Assembly: GCA_018401375.1 (NCBI GenBank)
Contig: JAGYKR010000001.1
Coordinates: 248,001-312,000, forward strand
Length of the DNA: 64,000 nt
Source: Ilumatobacteraceae bacterium
GTDB taxonomy: Bacteria > Actinomycetota > Acidimicrobiia > Acidimicrobiales > Ilumatobacteraceae
Direction: 5' to 3'
Of this stretch, positions 17,566 to 26,913 are shown piece by piece. A program made the position numbers and the translations under genes. Within the stretch, counting starts at the first letter, position 1; every line of letters begins with the position of its first letter. The notes below the pieces were generated by a model. The model made no database searches. It saw only the letters and a program-made list of their open reading frames with translations, and was not told where the DNA came from.

Positions 17566-18345
17566 ATGTCGCAGTTTCCCGCATCTTCTGCTCTTGACCT
17601 GTTCCGTTGTGATGGCCGCGTTGCGCTGGTGACGGGAGCGTCTTCGGGACTAGGTGAACGATTCGCACGGGTGCTCCATGCTGCGGGAGCCACAGTGGTG
17701 GTGGCAGCACGGCGATTGGACCGGCTCGAATCTCTCGTAGCTGATCTGCCTGGGGCGATTGCGATTCAGGCCGATCTCTCTGAAGCCGAGGATCGTGAGC
17801 GTTTGGCGAGCGAAGCGGAGCGTCTCGCAGGACCGGTGCGGATCCTCGTGAACAACGCAGGGATCGGTGGGGTGGGCGGGATCGAATCCGAAGAGCTGGA
17901 TCTGTTCCGGCGGGTGATGGAACTGAATGTGACTGCGGTCTGGCATCTGTCCAAGCTGTGCGCCCCAGCCATGATCGCCGCTGGGGGCGGGTCCATCATC
18001 AACATTGCGTCCATGCTTGGCCACGTGGGAGCTACCCCGGTGAAGCAGGCGAATTACTGCGCCTCGAAGGGGGCGGTAGTGAACCTGACCCGGGAAATGG
18101 CCTTGCAATGGGCCCGGAAATTGGTGACCGTGAACGCGTTGTGCCCGGGATGGTTTCCGTCGGAGATGACCGAGGGAATGGAATCTGATGAGGGCTCCCA
18201 ACGCTTCATCACCGCTAACTCCCCAATCCCTCGAATGGGTGAAGCCCATGAGCTCGATGGTGCACTGTTGCTGTTGGCCTCCGCAGCGGGGACGTTCATC
18301 ACCGGTCAGAGTCTGATCGTGGACGGCGGCTGGACCGCCCGCTAG
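17566..18345 (+). CDS. SDR family NAD(P)-dependent oxidoreductase
   Basis: This 259-residue classical short-chain dehydrogenase has the cofactor motif TGASSGLG near residue 24, NNAGIGG near 95, a catalytic Ser in INIASMLG and the Tyr-x3-Lys pair in YCASKGAVV. It ends with the usual FITGQSLIVDGGW. An Arg pair after the second strand (VVVAARRLDR) hints at NADP, which is inference. The start may be the GTG at 17563 or the ATG at 17566. It is divergent from the LLM oxidoreductase gene across 74 bases. Confidence 0.9.
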   Translation: MSQFPASSALDLFRCDGRVALVTGASSGLGERFARVLHAAGATVVVAARRLDRLESLVADLPGAIAIQADLSEAEDRERLASEAERLAGPVRILVNNAGIGGVGGIESEELDLFRRVMELNVTAVWHLSKLCAPAMIAAGGGSIINIASMLGHVGATPVKQANYCASKGAVVNLTREMALQWARKLVTVNALCPGWFPSEMTEGMESDEGSQRFITANSPIPRMGEAHELDGALLLLASAAGTFITGQSLIVDGGWTAR

Positions 18346-18365
18346 CAATCGGCCAAGAAATCGAT

Positions 18366-18383
18366 CTGGCTCAGCCGAGCCAG
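18366..18383. terminator. Possible bidirectional terminator hairpin
   Basis: CTGGCTC and GAGCCAG form a perfect 7-bp stem with a 4-base loop, AGCC. The site is where the convergent SDR and flavoprotein genes end, overlapping the last codons of the flavoprotein gene. No T-run follows on either side, so the call is tentative. Confidence 0.35.
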
Positions 18384-19819
18384 CGTGATAGCCGTGCGAG
18401 GGGCCGTAACCGGCGGTACCGGGCAATGGACGCCTCGGCGGCCACCTGTGCAATCCCGGTGGAATAGGTGGGGTAGAGGTGCACGAAGCGGGAGAGATCG
18501 GTGATTTTGAGTCCGAGCGTGATCGCCATCGAGAGTTCATGGATCAGATCACCGGCCGTCGGCCCGAGACAGTGGGCACCCATGAGACGTCCTCGCACGG
18601 TCACGAGGATGATCGCTCCTTCGGTACGGCCCTCGGTGCGGGCCCGATCGTTGTGAGCAAACTCATGGCGGTGCACCTGCACCCGACGACCCGGATGGAT
18701 CTCCCGGGCGGCCGCTGCGGTCAGGCCCACATGGGCCAGTTCGGGGTCGGTGTAGGTACACCAGGGCGAGGTGGCTAACGCCCGGCCCCGACCGGGAAAG
18801 AACATGTCGCGGATCGCCAGCGCTGCGTCATGGGCGGCGGTGTGGGTGAAGCGGCCTCTACCGGCAGCGACATCACCGACCGCATAGATACTCGGCACCA
18901 GTGTCCGACTGCGCGCATCCACGGTCACCCCCGCAGCAGTGGCCTGGATGCCGAAGCGGTCCAAGCCGAGGGTTTCCATGTTGGGGGTGCGGCCCGTGGC
19001 GAGGAGCACCGCTGCGGCACTGACCTCGAGATCGCTGGTGATCACTCGTGCGCCCCGAGGCCCGAGTCCGCTGGCCGGCGCCACCTCGGTGACCGTCTGA
19101 GAGAGATGGACCTGCACCCCATCGGCACGCAACGCAGCCAGCAGACGTTCGGAGAGTTCGGGTTCTTCTCGGGGGAGTAGGCGCGGGCTGCGGCCGATGA
19201 CTGTGACCTCGGTACCAATCCGGGCGAGTCCTTGAGCGAGTTCCGTTGCCACGGGACCGCCGCCGACGATCACGATGGACGGGGGAGGAGCGTCCAAATC
19301 AAAAATGGTTTCGGTGGTCAGATAGTCCACATCGGCGAGGCCGATGATCGGGGGGATCGCAGGCCGGCTTCCGGTGCACACCAAGATAAACCGGCCACTG
19401 ATCGGGCGGGGACCGGTGTCGGTCTCCACGACTACGTCCCTCCCGCCAATGATCGTGGCCTCGCCCCGAATGACCTCCACACCATGAGCGGCGAGGGTGT
19501 CGGGATTGTCATCGGTCAGGGCAAACTCGGCGCGCACCGAATGGATGTGGCGCCATACGGCCGCCGGATCCACAGCGCCCATCGGCTGGGGCACGCGTAC
19601 GCCATGGTCTGCGGCGGTGGCGATCAGATGGGCCACCCGGGCGGAGTGGGCGAGAGTTTTGGAAGGCACGCAGCCGGTCCACAAGCAGTCCCCACCCACC
19701 CGGTCACGTTCGATGGCCGCCACTTTGAGACCGAGGTCCCGGCTGGCGAGTTTGGCTGCGGTGAGCCCCGCAGAACCCAGTCCGATCACGATCAGATCAA
19801 AGCTCTGGCGTTGCCCCAT
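18371..19819 (-). CDS. FAD-dependent pyridine nucleotide-disulfide oxidoreductase (mercuric/lipoamide reductase-like)
   Basis: The 482-residue flavoenzyme begins with an FAD-binding Rossmann motif (VIGLGSAGLTAA) followed by the redox disulfide in GGDCLWTGCVPSKT near residues 43-53. A second dinucleotide motif, IVIVGGGPVATELAQGL, lies near 195-210, and VYAVGDVAAG is the FAD ribityl-binding block near 305. The C-terminal dimerisation domain has the His-Glu-type region. The lack of an N-terminal heavy-metal domain and of the paired C-terminal cysteines argues against a true mercuric reductase. Dihydrolipoamide dehydrogenase-like or other disulfide reductase activity is likely, with substrate unknown. 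Confidence 0.87.
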   Translation of the reverse strand: MGQRQSFDLIVIGLGSAGLTAAKLASRDLGLKVAAIERDRVGGDCLWTGCVPSKTLAHSARVAHLIATAADHGVRVPQPMGAVDPAAVWRHIHSVRAEFALTDDNPDTLAAHGVEVIRGEATIIGGRDVVVETDTGPRPISGRFILVCTGSRPAIPPIIGLADVDYLTTETIFDLDAPPPSIVIVGGGPVATELAQGLARIGTEVTVIGRSPRLLPREEPELSERLLAALRADGVQVHLSQTVTEVAPASGLGPRGARVITSDLEVSAAAVLLATGRTPNMETLGLDRFGIQATAAGVTVDARSRTLVPSIYAVGDVAAGRGRFTHTAAHDAALAIRDMFFPGRGRALATSPWCTYTDPELAHVGLTAAAAREIHPGRRVQVHRHEFAHNDRARTEGRTEGAIILVTVRGRLMGAHCLGPTAGDLIHELSMAITLGLKITDLSRFVHLYPTYSTGIAQVAAEASIARYRRLRPLARLSRWLG

Positions 19820-19852
19820 CCATCTGAAGGTAGCGGGTGGGGCCTCTGACGT

Positions 19853-21004
19853 GTGGGCGCAGCCGCAATCAGGTTCAATAGGAGGGTGCGTCTACCGACT
19901 CGTTTCCGTTCTGCTGGCGCGCTTGCGGTAGGCCTCATGCTGGCGGTCACCACCACTGTGGCCTGTGGACCCTCGGAACCAACGGTGGTGGGCACCCTCG
20001 ACGGCGTGGGAGATCTGCCCGGGGAACTGAGTGCCGATCGCGGGCTTGGCGCCCTCGCTGATCTTGATCGCGCTGAACTGCTGGCGGCACGACCCGAGAT
20101 CGGTATGGCCGATGTGGTGGGGGGGCCACGGGTCATGGTGATCGGGGATTCCATCTTCGCTTCGGCCTCGCGGCGTTATGGCGGGGAGATCTGTGCGGCG
20201 TTGACCCCCCAAGGCTTTGATGTGGAGGTCAACGCCGAGGTGGGGCGGTTCGTAGATTTCGGTGAACGGGTCCTTGAACGTCGTCTGCGCCCTAATGCTG
20301 GAGTGGACTGGGATGCGGTGGTGATCTCCCTCGGCAGCAATTTCGGTGGGGACCTGAGCGCGTATCGGACCCGTCTGATCCGGATTCTTGACAAGTTGGA
20401 ACCGCGCCCGGTGCTGTTGTTCACGGTGTCGGAGTTTCGTCCCGACCGGATCAAACTCAACGATGTCATCGTGGAGATGGTCCGGATGTACCCGAATGTG
20501 TTTGTGGTGGAATGGTCAGCGATCGTGGCCCGAGATTCCTCGCTTTTACAGCGCGACCGTTTGCATTTGACCCAGGAGGGTCGCGACCGGATGGCAGCAG
20601 AGATGGCCCGTGCGCTCGGTACCTACTCGACCTCACAGCCGGGCCGATGTTTACCCACCGAGTTCAGTGATGACTCGGCGATCGCCGGAGTGGAGGACGC
20701 AACAGTGGTCACCCCACCGCGTTCGGATAATGGATCTGTGACGACATCTCCGTCAACAACTCTGGCAACTTCGGCTCCGGACACCGATGCGGATGATCCT
20801 GAGGCGGAGGCTGACCCGACTACGACGACAACCACGACCACAACTACAACCACGACTACGACTACACCTGTGTCGAGTACGAGCACGACCACGACCACAC
20901 CTGTGTCGAGTACGAGCACGAGTACGAGCACGAGTACGAGCACGAGTACAACCAGTACAACCAGTCCAGTACCAACCAGTTCACCCACGACCAGCGCTCC
21001 GTGA
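19853..21004 (+). CDS. Exported SGNH/GDSL-type hydrolase with Ser/Thr-rich C-terminal tail
   Basis: The 383-residue protein starts with a basic N-terminus and hydrophobic signal segment ending TTVACG, which may be a lipoprotein cleavage site. The SGNH-like domain (about 75-265) has GDSIFASASRRYG for the catalytic Ser block, ISLGSNFGG for the Gly-x-Asn block and DRLHLTQEGRD for the Asp-x2-His block. The family hydrolyses or transfers acyl groups on cell-wall or exopolysaccharide components. The last 80 or so residues are almost all Thr and Ser with Pro-Val-Ser-Ser repeats, probably a glycosylated extracellular stalk. The start is uncertain: GTG at 19853 has GGTGGGG upstream, and another GTG lies at 19886. 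Confidence 0.8.
   Translation: MGAAAIRFNRRVRLPTRFRSAGALAVGLMLAVTTTVACGPSEPTVVGTLDGVGDLPGELSADRGLGALADLDRAELLAARPEIGMADVVGGPRVMVIGDSIFASASRRYGGEICAALTPQGFDVEVNAEVGRFVDFGERVLERRLRPNAGVDWDAVVISLGSNFGGDLSAYRTRLIRILDKLEPRPVLLFTVSEFRPDRIKLNDVIVEMVRMYPNVFVVEWSAIVARDSSLLQRDRLHLTQEGRDRMAAEMARALGTYSTSQPGRCLPTEFSDDSAIAGVEDATVVTPPRSDNGSVTTSPSTTLATSAPDTDADDPEAEADPTTTTTTTTTTTTTTTTPVSSTSTTTTTPVSSTSTSTSTSTSTSTTSTTSPVPTSSPTTSAP
20817..20975 (+). repeat. Low-complexity Thr/Ser codon repeat inside the SGNH hydrolase gene
   Basis: The DNA is a run of ACN and AGY codons (ACG, ACA, ACC, AGT, AGC). It includes two copies of a block reading CACCTGTGTCGAGTACGAGC, followed by a hexamer-like ACGAGT/ACGAGC array. Such tracts change length by slippage, so tail length may vary between strains. 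The reading frame is kept throughout. Confidence 0.8.
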
Positions 21005-21020
21005 CCGTAGCCTGACCCGT

Positions 21021-22646
21021 ATGTTGCAAGCTCAGGGATTAACCGTGGAGGTGGGCGGCCGCGTCGTCGTGGCCAACGCCAACTTCACGGTGATGCCCCG
21101 AGATAAGGTCGGCATCGTTGGCCGTAACGGGGCCGGCAAGACCTCAATGTTTAAGGTTCTCGGCGGGGAATCTGAGCCCTCGGCTGGCAAGGTGCTGCGT
21201 AAGGGTGGCTTTGGCTACCTGCCTCAGGACCCGCGGATCGCCCATGTTCTTGACGGCCGCACTGCGGTCACTCACGTGTTGTCGGGACGTGGAATCGATG
21301 CGGAGATGGAACGCATCGAAAAGCCCGGATTGGCGGAGGAACGCCCCGACGAACGCAATGTGGGATCGCCACACCCGCGCTGAGGAGGCCTTTCTTCGTG
21401 TCAGGCGTTGCGGCTCAGAATCCGGTAGCTCGTTCTGCTCGCCGTCGGTCTTGGCCTAACGGCGGACCGTTTGGATTTGCAGATCGGCGTGTTATCAGGC
21501 GGGAGCGGCGCTGCGGAAACTGGCGCGATCTTGCTTGCCGGGGAGTGATGTCTTGTGTCTGGACGAACCGACCAACCACCCGACATCGACGCCAAGACCC
21601 GGCTAATGGGGTTCTTGCGTCAATATCGCTTAAAAGCGCTGCTCGTGATCAGCCACGACCTGATCTGCTCGATGAGGCGATCACCCGCGTTACATCTGGA
21701 TCGGCCGTTTGAGGATTCGGTGGGTGAGGTGGTAGTGGAGCATCAAGAATTACAGCCAGTATCAGACGGCGTAAGGAAGATGAGCGACGCCTCGCCAAAA
21801 AGGCGGCCCAACAGACCAAAGAGATCGCCCGTCTTCAAGAGGTGGTGGATCGCTGCGCCAAAGCCACCAAGGCAGCGATGCCCACAACATGGAAAAAGCG
21901 AATCGCTCGCCTCGCGCTGACAAAGTGACCGCCCCGCAACACAACAAGCATTTGAGGTGCGGTTCCCGGATCCGCCGCCGTGTGGACGCACCAGGGTGAC
22001 CGCTGAGCATCTCTGGTAAGGGGTATGGCGGACCACCGGTATTTGAGCGTGATGTGGTTTTGATCTCGCCGCGGGGAGCGCCTGCTCGTCCTGGCTTAAA
22101 CGGTGCCGGCAAAACCTCGTTGCTACGGATTTTGGCGGGGAGACCACTGCGGATCTCGGAGATTTCTCTTTGGCCATCAGGTCACTTCCGGCTACTACGC
22201 CCAAGAGCACGACAATCCAATGTGTATGCCACCTTTGATTGACAACATGCGCATTGCGGTGCCGCCTTCGATCAATCTCAGTGAAACCCAGTTACGCGGC
22301 TTGCCTGGCATGTTCGGCCTGACCGGGGACAAGGCCTTTCAAGAGGCCGGCACATTGTCGGCGGGGAGAAACCAAACTGCACTTGCGATGCTGATGGTGG
22401 GTCGCAATAACCTGCTGCTCCTTGACGAACCACACCCAGATCCTGGCCGTGCACCGCGCAGCCGAAGCCCTCAGCGCATGGCCATGTGGGCAATCATTTT
22501 ACAGTCACGACTCAGAGTTCAGTGGAAGGTCTGCACCCACCAAGGTCTTGCAAATGCCTGACGGTGCCGTGGATTACTTCAGTCCGGATTGGCTGGAGTT
22601 AGTCAGTTCGCCTGAAACTGGCCTGTGGGCTACGGTCCGAGCATGA
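21021..22646 (+). pseudogene. Frameshifted ABC-F family ATPase (EttA/Uup type)
   Basis: Translations in shifting frames line up as one ABC-F protein, a ribosome-associated ATPase with two nucleotide-binding domains. The first 120 codons (21021-21383) are intact, with Walker A GRNGAGKTS and YLPQDPRI. After that the frame breaks repeatedly, yet CLDEPTNH near 21550, MGFLRQYR near 21610, a second Walker A LNGAGKTS near 22100, MLMVGRNNLLLLDEP near 22390 and an end like PDGAVDYFSPDWLELV near 22580 are all recognisable and in order. At least eight frame changes are needed. The protein sequence is otherwise well kept, so the decay is recent or the local assembly is poor. No other gene around here shows this pattern. 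Confidence 0.82.
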
Positions 22647-22664
22647 CCGGATATTTCTGCAGGT

Positions 22665-23105
22665 AGCCCCAATGACGGCACGGTAGTATGCAGGACCGCA
22701 GAAGCCGCCCATGGTTTCATGCCGATGGGTTCGCAATGCCTTGGGCCCCACAGATCTTTGGCCATGACGCTGACCTTGCTGGCCTTGATCAAGGTGAGGT
22801 ACCCGAGATTGAACTCGGTACTTCGGTGCCCACCCCATCCGTGCCATCCGGATGATGCTTGCCCAGCAATGTCTGACGGTAAACGTGCTGCTTCGGCGGG
22901 CCGATTGTGTTTGGGGATTGCGGAGGCTCAGGTCACTGAGGATCTGCTGGTGGAAGGGGATCTGTTTAACGCACTGTTGAGCGACCCCCAAGGCCGCGCT
23001 GCGATGGCCCAGTTCCTCACCTCAGGCGGCCAGACCCCTGAAGGGGAGCGACGCCTAGGAGAGTTGGCTGGAAAATTAGCTGGAGAGCTCGCTGAATCCG
23101 GTTGA
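22665..23105 (+). pseudogene. Possible relic of a crotonase/enoyl-CoA hydratase-like gene
   Basis: Between the ABC-F relic and the DUF4143 gene, coding-like sequence switches frames. Pieces such as GEVPEIELGT, then AHPIRAIRMMLAQQCL, then GIAEAQVTEDLLVEGDLFNAL follow one another in order and end at a stop at 23105. The last piece, about 50 residues, resembles the C-terminal helices of crotonase-family enzymes. An ORF runs from 22719 to 23105, but its first part does not look like protein. I treat the stretch as a decayed gene. The family call is weak. Confidence 0.35.
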
Positions 23106-23120
23106 CGGTTGAAGGTCTGC

Positions 23121-24407
23121 TCAGGGTCCAAGAAGCGCTAACGGAACCACTCCGATGCCGTCGGGGCGACGGTAAGCGAATCGTCCGGTGGTAAGAACGA
23201 TGGCATCGATCAGGTCATCGCCAATCTTTTTTGAGAGCCAGCGGAGATGCTCGACATCTGAGTCCTCCACGGTCTCTGAAAGTTTGACCTCGACGGCGAG
23301 GATGCGGCCACCATCGCCCTCGACGATGAGATCCACCTCGCGTTCTCCGGCACGAGTGCGGAAATGAGATACCTGAGCAGAGGCCGGCTGAGCAAAGACC
23401 CGCAGGCTGAGCGTGGCAAGTGACTCAAAGAGTGCGCCGAGGAACGCGCCGTCGCGTGCGATGGCCGTCGGCCCCTTGCCGTCAAGGAGGGTGGAGGCAT
23501 TAACCCCGAGGAGCCGAGCCGCAAGCGCTGGATCTGTGAGGTGATGCTTTGGGGATTGAACCATTCGGCTGAGGTGATTGCGAGAGGGAAGCCACGCCGG
23601 GAGTGGCTCAAGAATCCACAGCCTTTCCAGAGCCTCTCGATAGGGGATAGTTGTGGTTTTGGCAGGCTTGTTATCGATACCAGCAGTGGCTGCATCTCGA
23701 ATCCGCTCGTATGAGGCCGTGGTCCCGGTCGCCGCTGCGTAGGCACTCAACCACCGGCGGAGCGTGCTCGGGTGGCGCACTTCGACGCCAATCTCGGGGA
23801 GGTCAGCGTCAACGATGCGCGAGATGTAGCCATCAAGAAAGCGCCGTTGAAGGCGGGGTGTGTCCACTTGCATTCCGGGAAATCCGCCCGTCACAATTTC
23901 GGTGACGTAGTCCTCGAGGCCGATCGACGTGGAACCCTCGAGCTCACCGCGTCCGCCGTTGAGGAGCTGTTCAAGAGAGACGGTTGGCGATTCCGTGCCG
24001 CGTTCGCACAAAGTGAGCGGACGCATTCGCAGACTGACGATCCGGCCAGCCCCTGAGTGAGTGGCCCGTTGTGACGGAGTCGCTGATCCAGTGAGGAGGA
24101 ATCTCCCGGGTCTGCGATCGTCATCGATGGAGCGTCGGATCGCATCCCAAGATGGTTCATATCGTTGCCACTCGTCGACAAGAATCGGTTCATCCCCGCC
24201 CAGGATGCGGGAGTGGCCGGCTCGCACCACTTCAAGGGTTGTCGGATCATCAAGGCGATAAACGGTGCGCGCCCGTTGCAGTGCAGTGGCTGTTTTGCCG
24301 ACACCTTTAGGCCCTTCCAAACTGATGGCGGGGAGCCCAGAAAGCATGTCGTCGAGTTCGGTGTCCACCACGCGGCGGCGGTAGTGGTCTATTTCGTGGG
24401 CTACCAT
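23121..24407 (-). CDS. AAA+ ATPase with DUF4143 C-terminal domain
   Basis: The 428-residue protein has Walker A GPKGVGKTAT near residue 34, Walker B ILVDEWQ near 76 and the arginine/sensor block FLLTGSATPSQRATHSGAGR near 105. The C-terminal DUF4143 part contains a PD-(D/E)xK-like stretch, REVDLIVEGDGGRILAVEVKLS, near 360-380. Such ATPases are common, patchily distributed accessory genes of unknown role, often suspected in mobile-element or defence biology. The ATG at 24407 is directly abutted by three 23-base repeats. It sits beside a decayed zone, which fits an accessory or invading gene. Confidence 0.85.
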   Translation of the reverse strand: MVAHEIDHYRRRVVDTELDDMLSGLPAISLEGPKGVGKTATALQRARTVYRLDDPTTLEVVRAGHSRILGGDEPILVDEWQRYEPSWDAIRRSIDDDRRPGRFLLTGSATPSQRATHSGAGRIVSLRMRPLTLCERGTESPTVSLEQLLNGGRGELEGSTSIGLEDYVTEIVTGGFPGMQVDTPRLQRRFLDGYISRIVDADLPEIGVEVRHPSTLRRWLSAYAAATGTTASYERIRDAATAGIDNKPAKTTTIPYREALERLWILEPLPAWLPSRNHLSRMVQSPKHHLTDPALAARLLGVNASTLLDGKGPTAIARDGAFLGALFESLATLSLRVFAQPASAQVSHFRTRAGEREVDLIVEGDGGRILAVEVKLSETVEDSDVEHLRWLSKKIGDDLIDAIVLTTGRFAYRRPDGIGVVPLALLGP

Positions 24408-24476
24408 GGACCCCTACGCTACCATTTGCCGGACCCCTGCGCTACCGTTTGCCGGAGCGCTACGCTACCGTTTGCC
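24408..24476 (-). repeat. Three 23-bp direct repeats abutting the DUF4143 ATPase start
   Basis: The units are 24408-24430, 24431-24453 and 24454-24476. On the plus strand they begin GGACCCCTACGCTACC or a close variant and end TTTGCC. Unit two differs from unit one at two positions; unit three differs in bases 4-6 and in one later base. The repeats are head to tail with no spacers and fill the whole gap between the ATPase start and the fumarase stop. They look like iterons or a stacked operator rather than a CRISPR. Confidence 0.85.
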
Positions 24477-24482
24477 GGAAAA

Positions 24483-26141
24483 TCAGCTGAGGCTGACCCG
24501 GGTGGCAGCGACCTCAGCTTTGACCATTTCAAAGAAGTCATTGCCCTTATCGTCCACCACGATGAAGGCCGGGAAGTCCACCACATCGATCTTCCACACC
24601 GCTTCCATGCCGAGTTCGGGATATTCGAGCACCTCGACATGGGTGATGTTGTCAAGGGCCAGACGGGCAGCCGGCCCGCCGATGGAACCGAGGTAGAACC
24701 CGCCGTGGGTCTGACAGGCTTTGGTCACCTGCGGGGAACGATTCCCTTTGGCCAACATCACCAAACTGCCTCCGGCTGCTTGGAACTCCTCCACGTAGGC
24801 ATCCATGCGGCCAGCCGTGGTGGGACCAAAAGACCCTGATGCATAACCCTCGGGAGTTTTGGCGGGACCGGCGTAATAGACGCACATCTCGCGCAGGTAT
24901 TCAGGCATCGGTTCGCCGGCGTCAAGGCGTTCTTTGATTTTGGCGTGGGCGATGTCTCGAGCTACCACCATCGGGCCGGTCAACATCACCCGGGTCCGTA
25001 CTGGATAGGTAGACAACTGCGCTCGGATCTCTGACATCGGTCGTGTGAGATCGATGTGCACCACCTCGGTGTCATCGAGATCGGCCTCGGTGACCTCAGG
25101 CAGGAACTGTGCTGGGTCGTGTTCGAGCTGTTCGAGGAACACGCCGTCTGCGGTGATTTTGCCCAGGGCTTGGCGGTCAGCGGAACATGACACAGCCATC
25201 GCCACCGGACAGGAGGCCCCGTGCCGTGGGAGGCGGATCACGCGGACGTCGTGACAGAAGTATTTGCCGCCGAACTGGGCGCCGATCCCGGTGGTCTGGG
25301 CGAGGTGCAGCACCTTGGCCTCCAGATCAAGGTCACGGAAACCATGGCCGAGCTTGGATCCTTCGGTGGGGAGCGCATCGAGGTAGCGGGCCGAAGCCAG
25401 TTTCGCGGTCTCCACGGCCATCTCGGCGGAGGTTCCACCGATCACGACGGCGAGGTGATAGGGCGGACAGGCTGAGGTGCCGAGCGATTGCAACTTCTCG
25501 AACAGCCAGGGCAGAAGCTTGGCTTCGGTGAGCAGCGCCTTGGTTTCTTGGAACAGGTAGCTCTTATTGGCTGAGCCGCCGCCTTTGGCCATGAACAAAA
25601 ACTTGTAGGCATCACCGTCAGTGGCGGCGATTTTGATTTCGGCAGGCAGGTTGGTGCCGGTGTTGACCTCGGTGTACATGTCGAGGGGTGCCATCTGGCT
25701 ATAGCGCAGGTTGCTGGTCAGATAGGTCTGTTGCACCCCGGTCGCGATCGCTAATTCATCTCCGCCACCGGTCCAGATGCGCTGGCCTTTTTTGGCTTTG
25801 ATGATCGCGGTACCGGTGTCTTGGCACATCGGCAAAATCCCGCCCGCCGAGATCGCCGCGTTCTTTAACAAGTCGGTGGCCACAAACCGGTCATTGGGCG
25901 AGGCTTCGGGGTCATCGAGGATGTTGCGCAACTGCTGCAGGTGACTGGTGCGCAGATAGTGCGCAATCTCAAACATCGCCGTGGCTGTCAGTGCAGTGAT
26001 CGCAGCCGGCTCCACCCTGACGAACTCGCCCAATGGTGTCTCCACGCGCGAGACCCCTTCGGTGGTCAGCAGTCGATACTGCGTGGTGTCGGGGCCGAGG
26101 GGAAGGATCTCGGTGAAGTCGATATCGGGAGCGTCAGCCAT
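24483..26141 (-). CDS. Fumarate hydratase, class I ([4Fe-4S] type)
   Basis: The 552-residue enzyme interconverts fumarate and malate in the TCA cycle using an oxygen-sensitive [4Fe-4S] cluster. The N-terminal domain has [20 protein letters not shown] near residue 98 and [20 protein letters not shown] near 220, each with a cluster cysteine. The C-terminal domain has [13 protein letters not shown] near 450, a class I hallmark, and [13 protein letters not shown]. It supplies the malate that the malic enzyme at 8050 could use. The start MADAPDIDF at 26141 gives normal length. Confidence 0.95.
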   Translation of the reverse strand: MADAPDIDFTEILPLGPDTTQYRLLTTEGVSRVETPLGEFVRVEPAAITALTATAMFEIAHYLRTSHLQQLRNILDDPEASPNDRFVATDLLKNAAISAGGILPMCQDTGTAIIKAKKGQRIWTGGGDELAIATGVQQTYLTSNLRYSQMAPLDMYTEVNTGTNLPAEIKIAATDGDAYKFLFMAKGGGSANKSYLFQETKALLTEAKLLPWLFEKLQSLGTSACPPYHLAVVIGGTSAEMAVETAKLASARYLDALPTEGSKLGHGFRDLDLEAKVLHLAQTTGIGAQFGGKYFCHDVRVIRLPRHGASCPVAMAVSCSADRQALGKITADGVFLEQLEHDPAQFLPEVTEADLDDTEVVHIDLTRPMSEIRAQLSTYPVRTRVMLTGPMVVARDIAHAKIKERLDAGEPMPEYLREMCVYYAGPAKTPEGYASGSFGPTTAGRMDAYVEEFQAAGGSLVMLAKGNRSPQVTKACQTHGGFYLGSIGGPAARLALDNITHVEVLEYPELGMEAVWKIDVVDFPAFIVVDDKGNDFFEMVKAEVAATRVSLS

Positions 26142-26169
26142 ACCGGGAACCCTATGCCTCCCGGGTTGA

Positions 26170-26913
26170 TCAGGTGAATTCTTCGATCAACAGAGCGATC
26201 GAACTGAGTGCGCACACGGTGAGCACTGCTGGTCGGATCGATTCGGGTCGGATCCGTTTCGCAAACACCTGAGCCAGACCGAACCCGATCGCTACAGCAG
26301 GTAACAACAATGCACCGAGTTGGACTTGTCGGGTGCCGATCGCCCCGGACACTGCGAGGCCGATGATCGACATGCAGGCCCCGATCAAGAAAAAGGCCGA
26401 GACCGTGGACCGCATCACCGCTGGGTCAGCATGCTGATAGGTCATGGCCATCGGTGGCCCTCCCACCCCGGTGCTGGTACCCATAAATCCCGAGACTAAG
26501 CCGGCCGTAAAGAGCGTGCGGGGGGCAGTGGTGAAGCGAACCCTTGTCATCGATAAGGCCACGGAGGCGAGCACGGTGGATCCAACGAGAACAACAAGGA
26601 ATCGTTCACTTGCGATTGCGATCGCCCATGCGCCGAGAATCACCCCGGGGAGGCGACCGATCAATGCGAGACCCACCCCGCGGTAATCGATACCGGAGCG
26701 TTCACGCGCCGCAATCGCGAAGGTCATCGGCAAAATCACAATCAGGATCGCTCCGGGAACAAATGCCCGGTCCGCAAGGGTGAGTAGTGGCCCAGCCAAC
26801 ATGCCGAGACCGATCCCGAGGGTGCTTTGGACCATCGACCCAAACACCACCGCCGCCATCGCGATCATCAATAACCCGGTCGGAATATCAAGAATTGTTG
26901 CGGGCAGGTTCAT
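26170..26913 (-). CDS. TauE/SafE family membrane protein
   Basis: This 247-residue integral membrane protein has about 7-8 hydrophobic segments, with the repeat-like motifs [23 protein letters not shown] near the N-terminus and [20 protein letters not shown] in the middle that mark the TauE/SafE (TSUP) family. Members are proposed to export sulfite, sulfoacetate or other organic anions; the substrate here is unknown. The ATG at 26913 (MNLPATIL) overlaps the HrpB stop by 4 bases, so it is translated after hrpB. An upstream start at 27000 would overlap hrpB deeply and was rejected. Confidence 0.85.
   Translation of the reverse strand: MNLPATILDIPTGLLMIAMAAVVFGSMVQSTLGIGLGMLAGPLLTLADRAFVPGAILIVILPMTFAIAARERSGIDYRGVGLALIGRLPGVILGAWAIAIASERFLVVLVGSTVLASVALSMTRVRFTTAPRTLFTAGLVSGFMGTSTGVGGPPMAMTYQHADPAVMRSTVSAFFLIGACMSIIGLAVSGAIGTRQVQLGALLLPAVAIGFGLAQVFAKRIRPESIRPAVLTVCALSSIALLIEEFT

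Noticed and set aside
22719-22870. N-terminal part of the ORF 22719-23105 as a real protein
   Set aside because: The protein-like sequence in this stretch is in other frames; only the last 50 codons look genuine, so it was called a relic.
24408-24476. Tandem repeats considered as a CRISPR array
   Set aside because: The units are directly adjacent with no spacers, only three copies, and no cas genes are present.
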